NCBI GenBank assembly: GCA_964589785.1
Contig: CAZPUQ010000001.1
Location: 713,771 to 777,770, forward strand
Source: JAGVSR01 sp964589785
GTDB taxonomy: Bacteria; Pseudomonadota; Alphaproteobacteria; Rhizobiales; Hyphomicrobiaceae
DNA: 64,000 nucleotides
Direction of reading: 5' to 3'
Shown here piece by piece: positions 46,531 through 55,382 of the stretch. The position numbers were made by a program, and so were the translations under genes. Below the pieces are notes generated by a model that saw only the letters and a list, made by a program, of their open reading frames with translations, ran no database searches and had not been told where the DNA came from. The stretch's first letter is position 1; each line of letters opens with the position of its first letter.

Positions 46531-49500
46531 CGAGCCTCCTTCATCCGCTGAACATCTTCATCGTCGGCCTCGGCGGCGGATTCCTCATTCCGCTGCTCTA
46601 TCGCCTCGGCAAGCCGTGGGCCGCGGCCGGGTTCGTGGCGGCACTCGGGGCCATGACGGTCATGTCCGGTCATGCGCTCCTCGCGCTCGCGCAGGGCGGG
46701 GCGCCGATCGAGATCGTGACGGGCGGCGCCTTCCCGCCCTATGCGATCAACCTGCGGATGGGGCTTGCGGAAGCCGCGGTCGCCTTCAGCGTCAACCTCG
46801 TGGCACTCATCGGTGCCCGTTACGTCCTGCGCGACTCATACGGCATCCTGCTGCTCTACCTGCTGCTGATCGTCGGGATCCAGGGCATGGTGATGACCCG
46901 CGATCTCTTCAACCTGTTCGTGTTCCTGGAGATCGTGTCGATTGCGACCTATGGCCTGCTGTCGCTGAACACGACGCCGGCAGCCCTTTCGGCGACGTTC
47001 AAGTTCCTCATGGCGACGGTCCTGGCGTCGACCTTCTTTCTCATCGGCACGATGCTCGTTTATGCCGTCACCGGCCTGCTCAACATCGACGAGCTGATCG
47101 CCGCGCGCGACACGATCGCCGGCGCGACCGGCTTTGCCGCGCTGATGTTCCTGCTGGCGTGCCTCATTCTGGAGCTGAAGCCCTTCCCGGCCAACGGCTG
47201 GGGGCTCGACGTTTACGAGACCGCGCGCAGCGATGTTGCCGCGCTGATCTCGGGCGGAGCCTCGACGGGCGTCTTCTTCGCCCTCTTCAAGCTGCTGCCG
47301 CTGTTTCAGGATCATCTGGAGCTCATCGCCGCCCTCGCCGCGGTGACGTTCGTTAGCTCCAATCTCGTCGGGCTGCGGCAGACGAAGGCGCAGCGCCTGC
47401 TCGGCTACTCCTCCGTCGGCCAGATGGCCCTCATGACGATCGCCGCGTGCCTGCTGGAGCGCCTCGGCGCGAAAGATCAGGTTGGGCTCGTCGTCGGCGG
47501 CCTGTTCCTCAATCATCTGTTCGCCAAGGTGGGGCTGTTCTGGCTCGCCGGCCGTGTGCGCGGCGAGCGCCTCGGCGACTGGGCCGTGCTGGCCGCGCGC
47601 GGGAGCACAATGGTGGTGTTCGCCCTCCTGATCGTCGCCATCTGCGGCCTGCCTCCGTTCCCCGGGTTCTGGGCGAAATGGCAGCTCGTCCTGACGCTGG
47701 CGGCCGGCCAGCTCTATGTCTGGATCGCGGTTCTCCTGCTCGGGGCGCTCCTGGAAGCGGCCTACATGTTCCGCTGGCTGGGCCTCGTCGTGCATGGCGA
47801 CGCGGCAGCGGAGACCCGGTCGCTGAGCGCCGGGCCCGAAGCCGACGGCGAGGTGCGGTCGCCGGGCAGCGCGGCCGAGCTCCTGCCAATCTACGCAATG
47901 GCCGTGCTTCTCGTCCTCAGCGGCGCTCTTGCCGCCGAGGCGGCCGGGCTCTCCGCGGCGTGGCCGGTTTTGCCGCTCGTTGCGGGTGTGGCCGTGTGGG
48001 CGCTCACGGCCCTTCCGTCGCGCGGGCAAGGCTTCGTCACCCTCGGTCTCGTGCTCGCCGGCGGCATCTGGCTCGCGCGCGGGCTCGCGGGCATCAGCGA
48101 GCTGTTCGCGGTTTTGCTGCTTGCGGGCGGTTTCGTCATTGCTATCGCCAGCCTTGCGCGCACCGACCGGCGGCCGGGCTTCTATCCGCTGCTCGCGGTC
48201 TTGCTGCTGTCGCTGCCGGCGCTGGCGCGCGCCGCGACGAGCCTTGAGTTCCTCTTCATCTGGGAATTGATCACGCTGTCGTCGTATTTTCTGGTCCTGC
48301 GGCGGCGCGAGGCCGCGCCGCACGCCCTGCGCTATCTGCTGTTCTCGCTCGTCGCCGCCTCGTTCCTGCTCGCGGGGTTCGCGCTGCTGTACGGCACGAC
48401 CGGCGGGCTTGCCCTTGCGGGGCTCGGCACGGCGGGGCAAGGCGGCGCGCCGGTCCTCGTGCTGCTGGCGATCGGCCTGCTGATCAAGGCGGGCGCCGTC
48501 GGCGTCCACGTCTGGCTGCCGGACACCTATGCGGAAGCCGACGACGATGTGTCGGCGCTGCTCTCCGCCGTCGTCAGCAAGGTTGCCATGTTCGGGCTGC
48601 TGGTCGGGACCTACGTCGCGATCCGCTCGGAGGCAAGCCTCGGCCTCGCGCACGTGCTGGGCTGGATCGGCATGCTGACGACGCTGGCGGGCGCCATGAT
48701 GGCGGTCGCGCAGGACGACATGAAGCGCATGCTCGCCTACTCGAGCATGAGCCAGCTCGGCTACATCGTGGCGGCGATCGCGCTAATGAGCCATCTCGGC
48801 TGGGTGACGGCGCTGTATCTGATCGCCAACCACCTGATGGTGAAGGGCATCCTGTTCCTCGTCGCCGCCGCGATCATCCTGCGCACCGGGCGTCGGCGGC
48901 TCAACGAGCTCGGCGGCCTCGCACGCGCCATGCCGGCAACCTTCGCAGCCGCCGCGATCGCCGTTGTCGCGATGTCGGGCCTGCCGCCGCTCGCCGGATT
49001 CGGCGGCAAATGGCTCCTGCTCAGCGCCATGATCGAGAAGGGCTGGTACGGGCCGGCCGTAATGACGCTGCTGGCGACCTTCGTCGGCTTTCTCTATATG
49101 GTCCGCTTCCTGCGGGAGATTTTTCTGGGCGCGCGCCGATCGGGACTCGAGGTCGTGGCCGACGCGCCGGCAGCCTTGCTCGTCCCGCAATATCTGCTCG
49201 TCGCCGGCATTCTGGTCATGTCGTTCTTTCCCAAGGTCCTGATCGGCCCGATCTCGGCGGCCATCGATCCGCAATTCGCCTCCACGCTCGTGTGGCAGGG
49301 CATGTCATTGGAGATGATCTACGGAGTGTGGAATCCAATTCCCGTCATGGCGTTCGCGGTCGTCGTCTCGGCCATCCTGTTCGGCCTATCCTGGCTGCTG
49401 CGGCGCGCGGGGTGGCTGACCGCGGGCCGCGGGAGAGCACATGCCGGAGCGCGCGATGTCGCGATGGAGATCTTTTCAATCCTGACTCCGCCATTGGCGG

Positions 49501-49664
49501 CAAGCGTCTGGGACGGGGTCGCCGCGGCGACGACGGCGTTGGCGGAGCGGACGCGACGCCTCTATGACGGACACGGTCAGACATACAATCTTTACATGCT
49601 CTATTATTTCCTCCTTCTGTATTTGGCGGGCGGCGGAATTCAGTACCTGTGGCCGGGCAATTAG
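46524..49664 (+). CDS. Mrp antiporter double-length MrpD/MrpA-type subunit
   Basis: The 1046-residue protein contains two copies of the proton-antiporter membrane domain (NuoL/M/N type). The first half has a TM5 Glu in RDLFNLFVFLEIVSIATYGLLSL with ARSDVAALISGGASTGVFFALFKLL and RLLGYSSVGQMAL; the second has LEFLFIWELITLSSYFLVL, GVHVWLPDTYAEADDDVSALLSAVVSKVAMFG and RMLAYSSMSQLGYIVAA. Each half should carry one ion/proton path. MrpA and MrpD are usually separate proteins of about 500-800 residues, so this is a fusion or tandem duplication. It is the last gene of the operon. Confidence 0.88.
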   Translation: MVASLLHPLNIFIVGLGGGFLIPLLYRLGKPWAAAGFVAALGAMTVMSGHALLALAQGGAPIEIVTGGAFPPYAINLRMGLAEAAVAFSVNLVALIGARYVLRDSYGILLLYLLLIVGIQGMVMTRDLFNLFVFLEIVSIATYGLLSLNTTPAALSATFKFLMATVLASTFFLIGTMLVYAVTGLLNIDELIAARDTIAGATGFAALMFLLACLILELKPFPANGWGLDVYETARSDVAALISGGASTGVFFALFKLLPLFQDHLELIAALAAVTFVSSNLVGLRQTKAQRLLGYSSVGQMALMTIAACLLERLGAKDQVGLVVGGLFLNHLFAKVGLFWLAGRVRGERLGDWAVLAARGSTMVVFALLIVAICGLPPFPGFWAKWQLVLTLAAGQLYVWIAVLLLGALLEAAYMFRWLGLVVHGDAAAETRSLSAGPEADGEVRSPGSAAELLPIYAMAVLLVLSGALAAEAAGLSAAWPVLPLVAGVAVWALTALPSRGQGFVTLGLVLAGGIWLARGLAGISELFAVLLLAGGFVIAIASLARTDRRPGFYPLLAVLLLSLPALARAATSLEFLFIWELITLSSYFLVLRRREAAPHALRYLLFSLVAASFLLAGFALLYGTTGGLALAGLGTAGQGGAPVLVLLAIGLLIKAGAVGVHVWLPDTYAEADDDVSALLSAVVSKVAMFGLLVGTYVAIRSEASLGLAHVLGWIGMLTTLAGAMMAVAQDDMKRMLAYSSMSQLGYIVAAIALMSHLGWVTALYLIANHLMVKGILFLVAAAIILRTGRRRLNELGGLARAMPATFAAAAIAVVAMSGLPPLAGFGGKWLLLSAMIEKGWYGPAVMTLLATFVGFLYMVRFLREIFLGARRSGLEVVADAPAALLVPQYLLVAGILVMSFFPKVLIGPISAAIDPQFASTLVWQGMSLEMIYGVWNPIPVMAFAVVVSAILFGLSWLLRRAGWLTAGRGRAHAGARDVAMEIFSILTPPLAASVWDGVAAATTALAERTRRLYDGHGQTYNLYMLYYFLLLYLAGGGIQYLWPGN

Positions 49665-50011
49665 TTTGCCCCGTCCCTTCGTTGGGCAAGGGAATTGATG
49701 AGCTTATCACCATCGAGCCCAACGTGACGTTGTGCGCCTTCAGTCCGCGACCACCGATATATTCCGAGGCTTGCGCGCGGCGCTCTTTTTATCGATAAGC
49801 AGTCGCGTTGATGCGGACGGGTACGGCGATAATGGTCGGGCGCCCTCGCAAGAAAAATCGTACGCGGCGGACAGGACGCGGCATTCGTTATGGACTAAGG
49901 TCATGGACTGCCGCCGCGTATCGGAGGGCAGCGCAAATTAGGACGAGTTGAGACATGGTTTTGCCCAGCGTCGACAATCCGCGGCAGACCGCATTTCGCA
50001 AGGACCCTCAC
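49665..50011. other. Intergenic region without a supported gene
   Basis: The 347 bp between the Mrp operon and the efflux adaptor gene contain no recognisable gene, repeat or strong terminator. It is less GC-rich than its surroundings in places (for example around 49780-49860). Confidence 0.5.
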
Positions 50012-51085
50012 ATGCTGCGAACACTGGCCGGGATCGTCGCGCTGGCGACCCTCGTTTCCGCTTGCGATCGGCCTGAGGAAAAGGCCGAGCCCGCGCCGCG
50101 GCCGGTGCGCGTCCTGACCGTGGCCGAGCAGCCCTCCGGCGAGGTCGCGACGCTGTCGGGCACCGTCGAGGCCAAGACCGAGGTGGACCTCGCGTTCCGC
50201 ATCGGCGGACGCGTTATCCAGCGTCTCGTCGGCGTCGGCGACAAGGTCGAGGCCGGCCAGTTGCTGGCCCGGCTCGATGCGCAGGACGAGGAGAACACGG
50301 TACGGTCGGCCACGGCGAGCCTGGCGGCCGCAGAGGGCAAGTTCATCGAGGCGGAGACGAACTACGGACGCCAGCGGCAGCTGCTCGATCGCGGCCACAC
50401 GACCCGCCAGCGCTACGATCAGGCCGTGCAGACGCTGAACACGCTGCGCTCGCAGGTCGAGGTGGCGACGGCGCAGCTCGCCATCGCCCGCACACGCCTC
50501 GACGATACGGAGCTTTACGCCGACGCGCCGGGCGAGATCACGGTGCGGGGGGCCGACGCCGGCGAGGTCGTGCAGCCGGGCCAGATGGTTTTTCGTATTG
50601 CGCGCAAGGAGGGCCGCGACGCGGTCTTCGATGCTCCGCCCACCCTCATTTCGCGCGGCAGTCGCGACGACGAGGTCGCGGTCGCCCTTGCCATCAATCC
50701 GGCGGTCGCGACGACGGGCCGCGTCCGCGAGGTCGCGCCGTCCGCGGATTCGCTGACGGGAACGTTCCGCGTGCGCGTCGGACTGAAGGATCCCCCGCCC
50801 GACATGCGGCTCGGCTCGACGGTCACGGGCCGGGTCAAGCTCGAAGGCGCCGGCGGCATCGCGATCCCCGCCAGCGCCTTGTCACGCGCCAATGGCGTGA
50901 CGTCCGTCTGGGTGGTCGATACTGCGGCGGAAACCGTGTCGGTCCGGCCGGTCGAGGTGGCGCTGCATCGCGCCAGCGAGGTGGTGGTGACGGGCGGCCT
51001 GTCGCCGGGTGAGGTGATCGTCACCGCCGGCGTGCAGACGTTGCGGCCGGGCCAGCGCGTGCGGCTGATCGGACAAAGCTCATGA
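50012..51085 (+). CDS. RND efflux periplasmic adaptor lipoprotein
   Basis: The 357-residue protein has a lipoprotein signal with lipobox LVSAC near residue 15 and the membrane-fusion layout: barrel-sandwich (TLSGTVEAKTEVDLAFRIGGRVIQRLVGVGDKVEAGQLLARLD), a coiled-coil hairpin (residues about 95-165 with ETNYGRQRQLLDRGHTTRQRYDQAVQTLNTL), then beta-barrel and proximal domains. It links the inner-membrane pump to an outer-membrane channel; no TolC-like gene is in the window. ATG 50012 follows AAGGA. The stop overlaps the pump start (ATGA). Confidence 0.93.
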   Translation: MLRTLAGIVALATLVSACDRPEEKAEPAPRPVRVLTVAEQPSGEVATLSGTVEAKTEVDLAFRIGGRVIQRLVGVGDKVEAGQLLARLDAQDEENTVRSATASLAAAEGKFIEAETNYGRQRQLLDRGHTTRQRYDQAVQTLNTLRSQVEVATAQLAIARTRLDDTELYADAPGEITVRGADAGEVVQPGQMVFRIARKEGRDAVFDAPPTLISRGSRDDEVAVALAINPAVATTGRVREVAPSADSLTGTFRVRVGLKDPPPDMRLGSTVTGRVKLEGAGGIAIPASALSRANGVTSVWVVDTAAETVSVRPVEVALHRASEVVVTGGLSPGEVIVTAGVQTLRPGQRVRLIGQSS

Positions 51086-54000
51086 TCGGCCCGAACCTTT
51101 CGTCCTGGGCGATCAAGCGGCGATCCCTCATCGTGTACTTCATGCTGACCGCGCTCGCGGCCGGCGCGATGAGCTTCATCAACCTCGGCCGCGCCGAGGA
51201 TCCGGTCTTCACGGTCCGCACCATGATCGTGCGCGCGCTGTGGCCCGGCTCGCGGCTGCCCGACATGCTCGATCAGGTAACCGAGCGCATCGAGCGCAAG
51301 CTGCAGGAGGTGACCAACGTCGACGTGGTGCGCAGCTTCACGCGCGCCGGCGACACGACGATCTTCATCGACCTCAAAGGCGCGGTCACCTCGCGCGAGA
51401 TCCCCGCGATCTGGCAGGAGGTGCGCAACAAGGTGGGCGACATCCGCCACACCCTGCCGCAAGGCGTCGTGGGCCCGTTCTACAACGACGACTTCGGCGA
51501 TACCTACGGCTTCGTCTACGGTTTCGTCGCCGACGGCTTCACCCACCGGGAGCTGCGCGACTACGTCGAGGACATCCGCTCCAAGCTCCTCACGCTGCCC
51601 GATGTCTCCAAGATCGAGATCATCGGTGCGCAGGACGAGGAGATCTCGATCGAGTTCCGCCACGACCGCCTGGCGGCGCTGGGCATCGACTATCCCGCGC
51701 TGTTCTCCGCCATCGCCGCACAGAACGTGGTGCGGCCGTCCGGAATCATCCGCACGGGCAGCGAGAACGTCTCCTTGCAGGTGTCGGGCGCCTTCATGTC
51801 GGAAGCCGACATCCTGGAGGTCAGCATCAACATCGGCGACCGCGTCGTGAGGCTCGGCGACATCGCCGAGGTCGTGCGCGGATATCGCGATCCGCCGCTG
51901 CCGCTGTTCCGCGTCAACGGCAAGCCGGCCATCGGGCTCGGCATCGCCATGCGGGACGCGGGCGACATCCTGGCGCTCGGGCGCAACATCAAGGACACGA
52001 TGGACAAGATCACCGCCGATCTGCCGATCGGGGTGCAGCCGGTCCTCGTCGCCGACCAGGCCGTGACTGTGGACGAGGCGATCGGCGAGTTCACGGCGTC
52101 GCTATGGCAGGCCGTCGCCATCATCCTCGTCATCAGCATCATCAGTCTGGGGGCGCGGCCGGGCGCCGTGGTCGCCGTCGCGATTCCCCTCACGCTTGCG
52201 ATCGTGATGGTGATCATGGAGATCGTGCATATCGACCTCCACCGCATCTCGCTCGGCGCCCTCATCATCGCGCTCTGCCTGCTCGTCGACGACGCCATGA
52301 CGACGGTGGACGCGATGCTGCGCCGGCTGGCGGCGGGCGACGACGCGGAGACCGCCGCGAGCTTCGCCTATTCCCATCTCGCCGCGCCGATGCTCATCGG
52401 GACGCTGGTCACGATCGCGGGCTTCGTGCCGATCGGGTTCGCGGCGAGTGCGGCCGGCGAATACACCTTCTCGATCTTTGCCGTCGTCGCGATCGCCCTC
52501 ATCGTCTCCTGGCTGGTCGCGGTGATCTTCGCGCCCGTCGTGGGCGCCGCCATTCTTAAGCCGCCGGCGGGCGGTGCGGAGGAGGAGAAGCCGGGATTCG
52601 TGCTGACGGCCTACCGCAAGGTGCTCGACCTGGCGTTCCGGTGGCGCTGGCTCACGCTTTTGGGAACGATCGCCCTTTTCGCGCTGGCGATCTGGGGCGT
52701 GCGCTTCGTGCCGCAACAGTTCTTCCCGGCTTCGGACCGCACCGAGATCCTCGTCGATCTCAGCCTGCAGCAGAACGCGTCGCTGCGCGCCAGCGAGGAG
52801 ATGGTCAAGAAGCTGGACGCCGTGCTGGCCGAGGACCCCGACGTCGCCCGCTGGAGCGCGTACGCGGGCCGCGGCGCCATCCGCTTCTATCTGCCGCTCA
52901 ACGTCCAATTGCCGAACGACTTCTTCGCGCAGCATGTCATCGTCGCCAAGGACGTGGCCGGACGCCACCGCCTGCAGGCGAAGCTCGAGAAGCTCTTGGC
53001 GGAGGAGTTCCCGCAGCTCGTCACGCGCGTCTATCCGCTCGAGCTCGGACCGCCGGTCGGCTGGCCGGTGCAGTATCGCCTGCTCGGCCCCGATATCGAG
53101 ACGCTGCGCGATCTGGCGCCCGGTCTCGCCGGCGTCGTGGCCAGCCACCCCGATGCCCGCCGCGTGAGCTTCGATTGGAACGAGCCCGCGCGCAGCGTGC
53201 GCATCGAGATCGACCAGGACGAGGCGCGGCGCATTGGCATCTCGAGCGAGTCGCTCGCAGCGGTCCTCAACACCGCGATCAGCGGCACGACCGTGACCCA
53301 GGTGCGCGACGGCATCTATCTGGTGAACGTCGTCGCGCGCGCGCGGCAGGAGGACAGGGTCGCGCTGCAGAACCTGCAGACCCTGCAAGTGCCGCTGCGC
53401 AATGGGCGGACCGTCCCGCTCAGCCAGTTCTCGACGTTCGAGCCGGATCAGGAGCAGCCGATCGTCTGGCGCCGCGGGCGCATCCCGTCGCTCACCGTGC
53501 AATCGGATCTTGCCGAAGGGGCGATGGCGGAAAGCGTGGTCACGGACCTCAAATCGCGGATTGCGGAGTTCAATGCCGGGCTGCCGGCCGGCTACCGGGT
53601 GGAGCTCGGCGGCGTGGCGGAGGAGAGCGCCAGCAGCCGGGCGTCGGTGATGGCCGTCGTCCCGCTCATGGTCGTCCTCATGCTCACGTTCCTGATGCTG
53701 CAGCTCCAGAGCTTCCAGCGGCTCGCCATGGTCGTGTTCGTCATGCCGCTCGGCCTCATCGGCGTCGTGGCGGTGCTGCTCCTGGTGCAGAAGCCGCTCG
53801 GTTTCGTCGCCGTGCTCGGCGTCCTGGCGCTGCTCGGCATGATCGCCAAGAACACGGTCATTCTCATCTCCCAGATCGAGGCGGAGCGGGACGCGGGCGC
53901 GAGCGTGGAGGCGGCGGCGACGAATGCCGCCATCTCGCGCTTCCGGCCGCTGATGCTGACGAGCCTGTCCACCGTGCTCGGTCTGGCGCCGATCGCGCCG

Positions 54001-54156
54001 ACCGTGTTCTGGGGGCCCATGGCTTTCGCGATCATGGGCGGGCTGCTGGTGGCCACGGTCCTGACGCTCGTCTTCCTGCCGGTGCTCTATGTCACCTGGT
54101 TCACGTGGCGCGGCGCGGGCGACAAGCCGGCGCCAGCCGAGGCGAAGGCGGCCTGA
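51082..54156 (+). CDS. RND-family efflux pump permease
   Basis: The 1024-residue protein has the AcrB-type architecture of 12 helices and two large periplasmic loops. The proton-relay pair D403-D404 lies in LCLLVDDAMTTVDAM, and the second half has VVPLMVVLMLTFLMLQLQSFQRLAMVVFVMPLGLIGV and GMIAKNTVILISQIEAERDAG. It pumps out small molecules using the proton gradient, with the adaptor encoded upstream. The substrate is unknown. The gene overlaps the adaptor by 4 bp. Confidence 0.95.
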   Translation: MIGPNLSSWAIKRRSLIVYFMLTALAAGAMSFINLGRAEDPVFTVRTMIVRALWPGSRLPDMLDQVTERIERKLQEVTNVDVVRSFTRAGDTTIFIDLKGAVTSREIPAIWQEVRNKVGDIRHTLPQGVVGPFYNDDFGDTYGFVYGFVADGFTHRELRDYVEDIRSKLLTLPDVSKIEIIGAQDEEISIEFRHDRLAALGIDYPALFSAIAAQNVVRPSGIIRTGSENVSLQVSGAFMSEADILEVSINIGDRVVRLGDIAEVVRGYRDPPLPLFRVNGKPAIGLGIAMRDAGDILALGRNIKDTMDKITADLPIGVQPVLVADQAVTVDEAIGEFTASLWQAVAIILVISIISLGARPGAVVAVAIPLTLAIVMVIMEIVHIDLHRISLGALIIALCLLVDDAMTTVDAMLRRLAAGDDAETAASFAYSHLAAPMLIGTLVTIAGFVPIGFAASAAGEYTFSIFAVVAIALIVSWLVAVIFAPVVGAAILKPPAGGAEEEKPGFVLTAYRKVLDLAFRWRWLTLLGTIALFALAIWGVRFVPQQFFPASDRTEILVDLSLQQNASLRASEEMVKKLDAVLAEDPDVARWSAYAGRGAIRFYLPLNVQLPNDFFAQHVIVAKDVAGRHRLQAKLEKLLAEEFPQLVTRVYPLELGPPVGWPVQYRLLGPDIETLRDLAPGLAGVVASHPDARRVSFDWNEPARSVRIEIDQDEARRIGISSESLAAVLNTAISGTTVTQVRDGIYLVNVVARARQEDRVALQNLQTLQVPLRNGRTVPLSQFSTFEPDQEQPIVWRRGRIPSLTVQSDLAEGAMAESVVTDLKSRIAEFNAGLPAGYRVELGGVAEESASSRASVMAVVPLMVVLMLTFLMLQLQSFQRLAMVVFVMPLGLIGVVAVLLLVQKPLGFVAVLGVLALLGMIAKNTVILISQIEAERDAGASVEAAATNAAISRFRPLMLTSLSTVLGLAPIAPTVFWGPMAFAIMGGLLVATVLTLVFLPVLYVTWFTWRGAGDKPAPAEAKAA

Positions 54157-54311
54157 CGGCGCCGGCCGGACGTGTGTGCGCCCGCGCGGCCGCCGTCGTC
54201 CATGACGTGAAGGATTTCGGCGCGGCGGGCGGTCCGGAGAGCCATCTCGGCCGGGCGTGACAACCGGTCACTCGTGCGGGCCGGCACGAAAGCACAGCGA
54301 GGGATTTCGCA

Positions 54312-55379
54312 ATGACGGACGAGCGCGCCGAGCCAAGCCAAGCGACGGCCCCTGCCGAGAGACGGAGGGAACCGCTGCTGGTCGATCTCGCCCTGCAGGG
54401 CGGGGGATCGCACGGCGCCTTCACCTGGGGGGTTCTCAACCGGCTTCTGGAGGAGGAAGGCTTCATCCTGGAAGCCATCTCGGGAACCTCGGCCGGCGCC
54501 ATGAACGCCGCCGTGCTCGCCCATGGCCTCCTGACCGGCGGAAAGGACGGCGCACGCGAGGCGCTGCACGAGTTCTGGCGGCGGGTCGCCGAAGCGGCGA
54601 CCTTCAGTCCGTTCCAGCGCAGCCCGATCGACCGCATGATGGGGCGCTGGTCGCTCGACTTCTCGCCGATGTATATCGCGACGGACCTCTTTGCGCGCCT
54701 CGTCTCGCCCTATGATCTGGGCTCCGGCGGGGCGAACCCGCTGCGCAGGATCCTCACCGACATCGTCGATTTCGAGCGGCTCGTCGCCGGCCGGATCAAG
54801 CTCTTCATCACCTGTACCAACGTGCGCACGGGACGCGGACGCGTGTTCCGCAACCCGGACATCACGCCCGAGGTGCTGCTCGCTTCGGCGTGCCTGCCGA
54901 CCATGTTCCAGGCGGTTGAGATCGACGGAGAGCACTACTGGGACGGCGGCTTCTCGGGCAACCCGACGATCGCACCCCTGGTCCGCGAGGTGGAGTCCCA
55001 CGACACGATCCTGGTCCAGATCAATCCCGTCGCGCGCGAGGAGGCGCCGAGGACCGCGCAGGAGATCCACAACCGGATCAACGAGGTCTCCTTCAACGCG
55101 CCGCTGCTGAAGGAGCTGAAGATGATCGCCCTCTTGCGCCGCGTGGCAGACGCCGGCGACGGCGAGGGATGGCAATGGGCGCAGATGCGACTGCACCTCA
55201 TCAAGAGCGACCTCCTGGCCACGCTCGGCGCGTCCTCCAAGCTCAACGCGGAATGGGACTTCCTCACCATGCTGCGCGACGAGGGCTACCGCGCCGCGTC
55301 CGAGTTCGTCGCGCATCACAAGGCCGACGTCGGCGTGCGCTCCTCCTTCGACCTCGATAGCCTGCTGGAAGGAACTTGA
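54312..55379 (+). CDS. Patatin-like phospholipase/esterase
   Basis: The 355-residue protein has the patatin catalytic set: oxyanion loop QGGGSHGAF (from about G30), nucleophile S60 in GTSAG, and the dyad aspartate in WDGGFSGNP (about residue 214). Patatins hydrolyse acyl esters; in alphaproteobacteria they are often encoded beside 3-hydroxybutyrate genes, and here the following gene, 3 bp away, is a GntP-type permease, so the two are probably co-transcribed. A role in polyester or hydroxy-acid turnover is inference. There is no signal peptide, so it should be cytoplasmic. Confidence 0.92.
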   Translation: MTDERAEPSQATAPAERRREPLLVDLALQGGGSHGAFTWGVLNRLLEEEGFILEAISGTSAGAMNAAVLAHGLLTGGKDGAREALHEFWRRVAEAATFSPFQRSPIDRMMGRWSLDFSPMYIATDLFARLVSPYDLGSGGANPLRRILTDIVDFERLVAGRIKLFITCTNVRTGRGRVFRNPDITPEVLLASACLPTMFQAVEIDGEHYWDGGFSGNPTIAPLVREVESHDTILVQINPVAREEAPRTAQEIHNRINEVSFNAPLLKELKMIALLRRVADAGDGEGWQWAQMRLHLIKSDLLATLGASSKLNAEWDFLTMLRDEGYRAASEFVAHHKADVGVRSSFDLDSLLEGT

Positions 55380-55382
55380 GCC

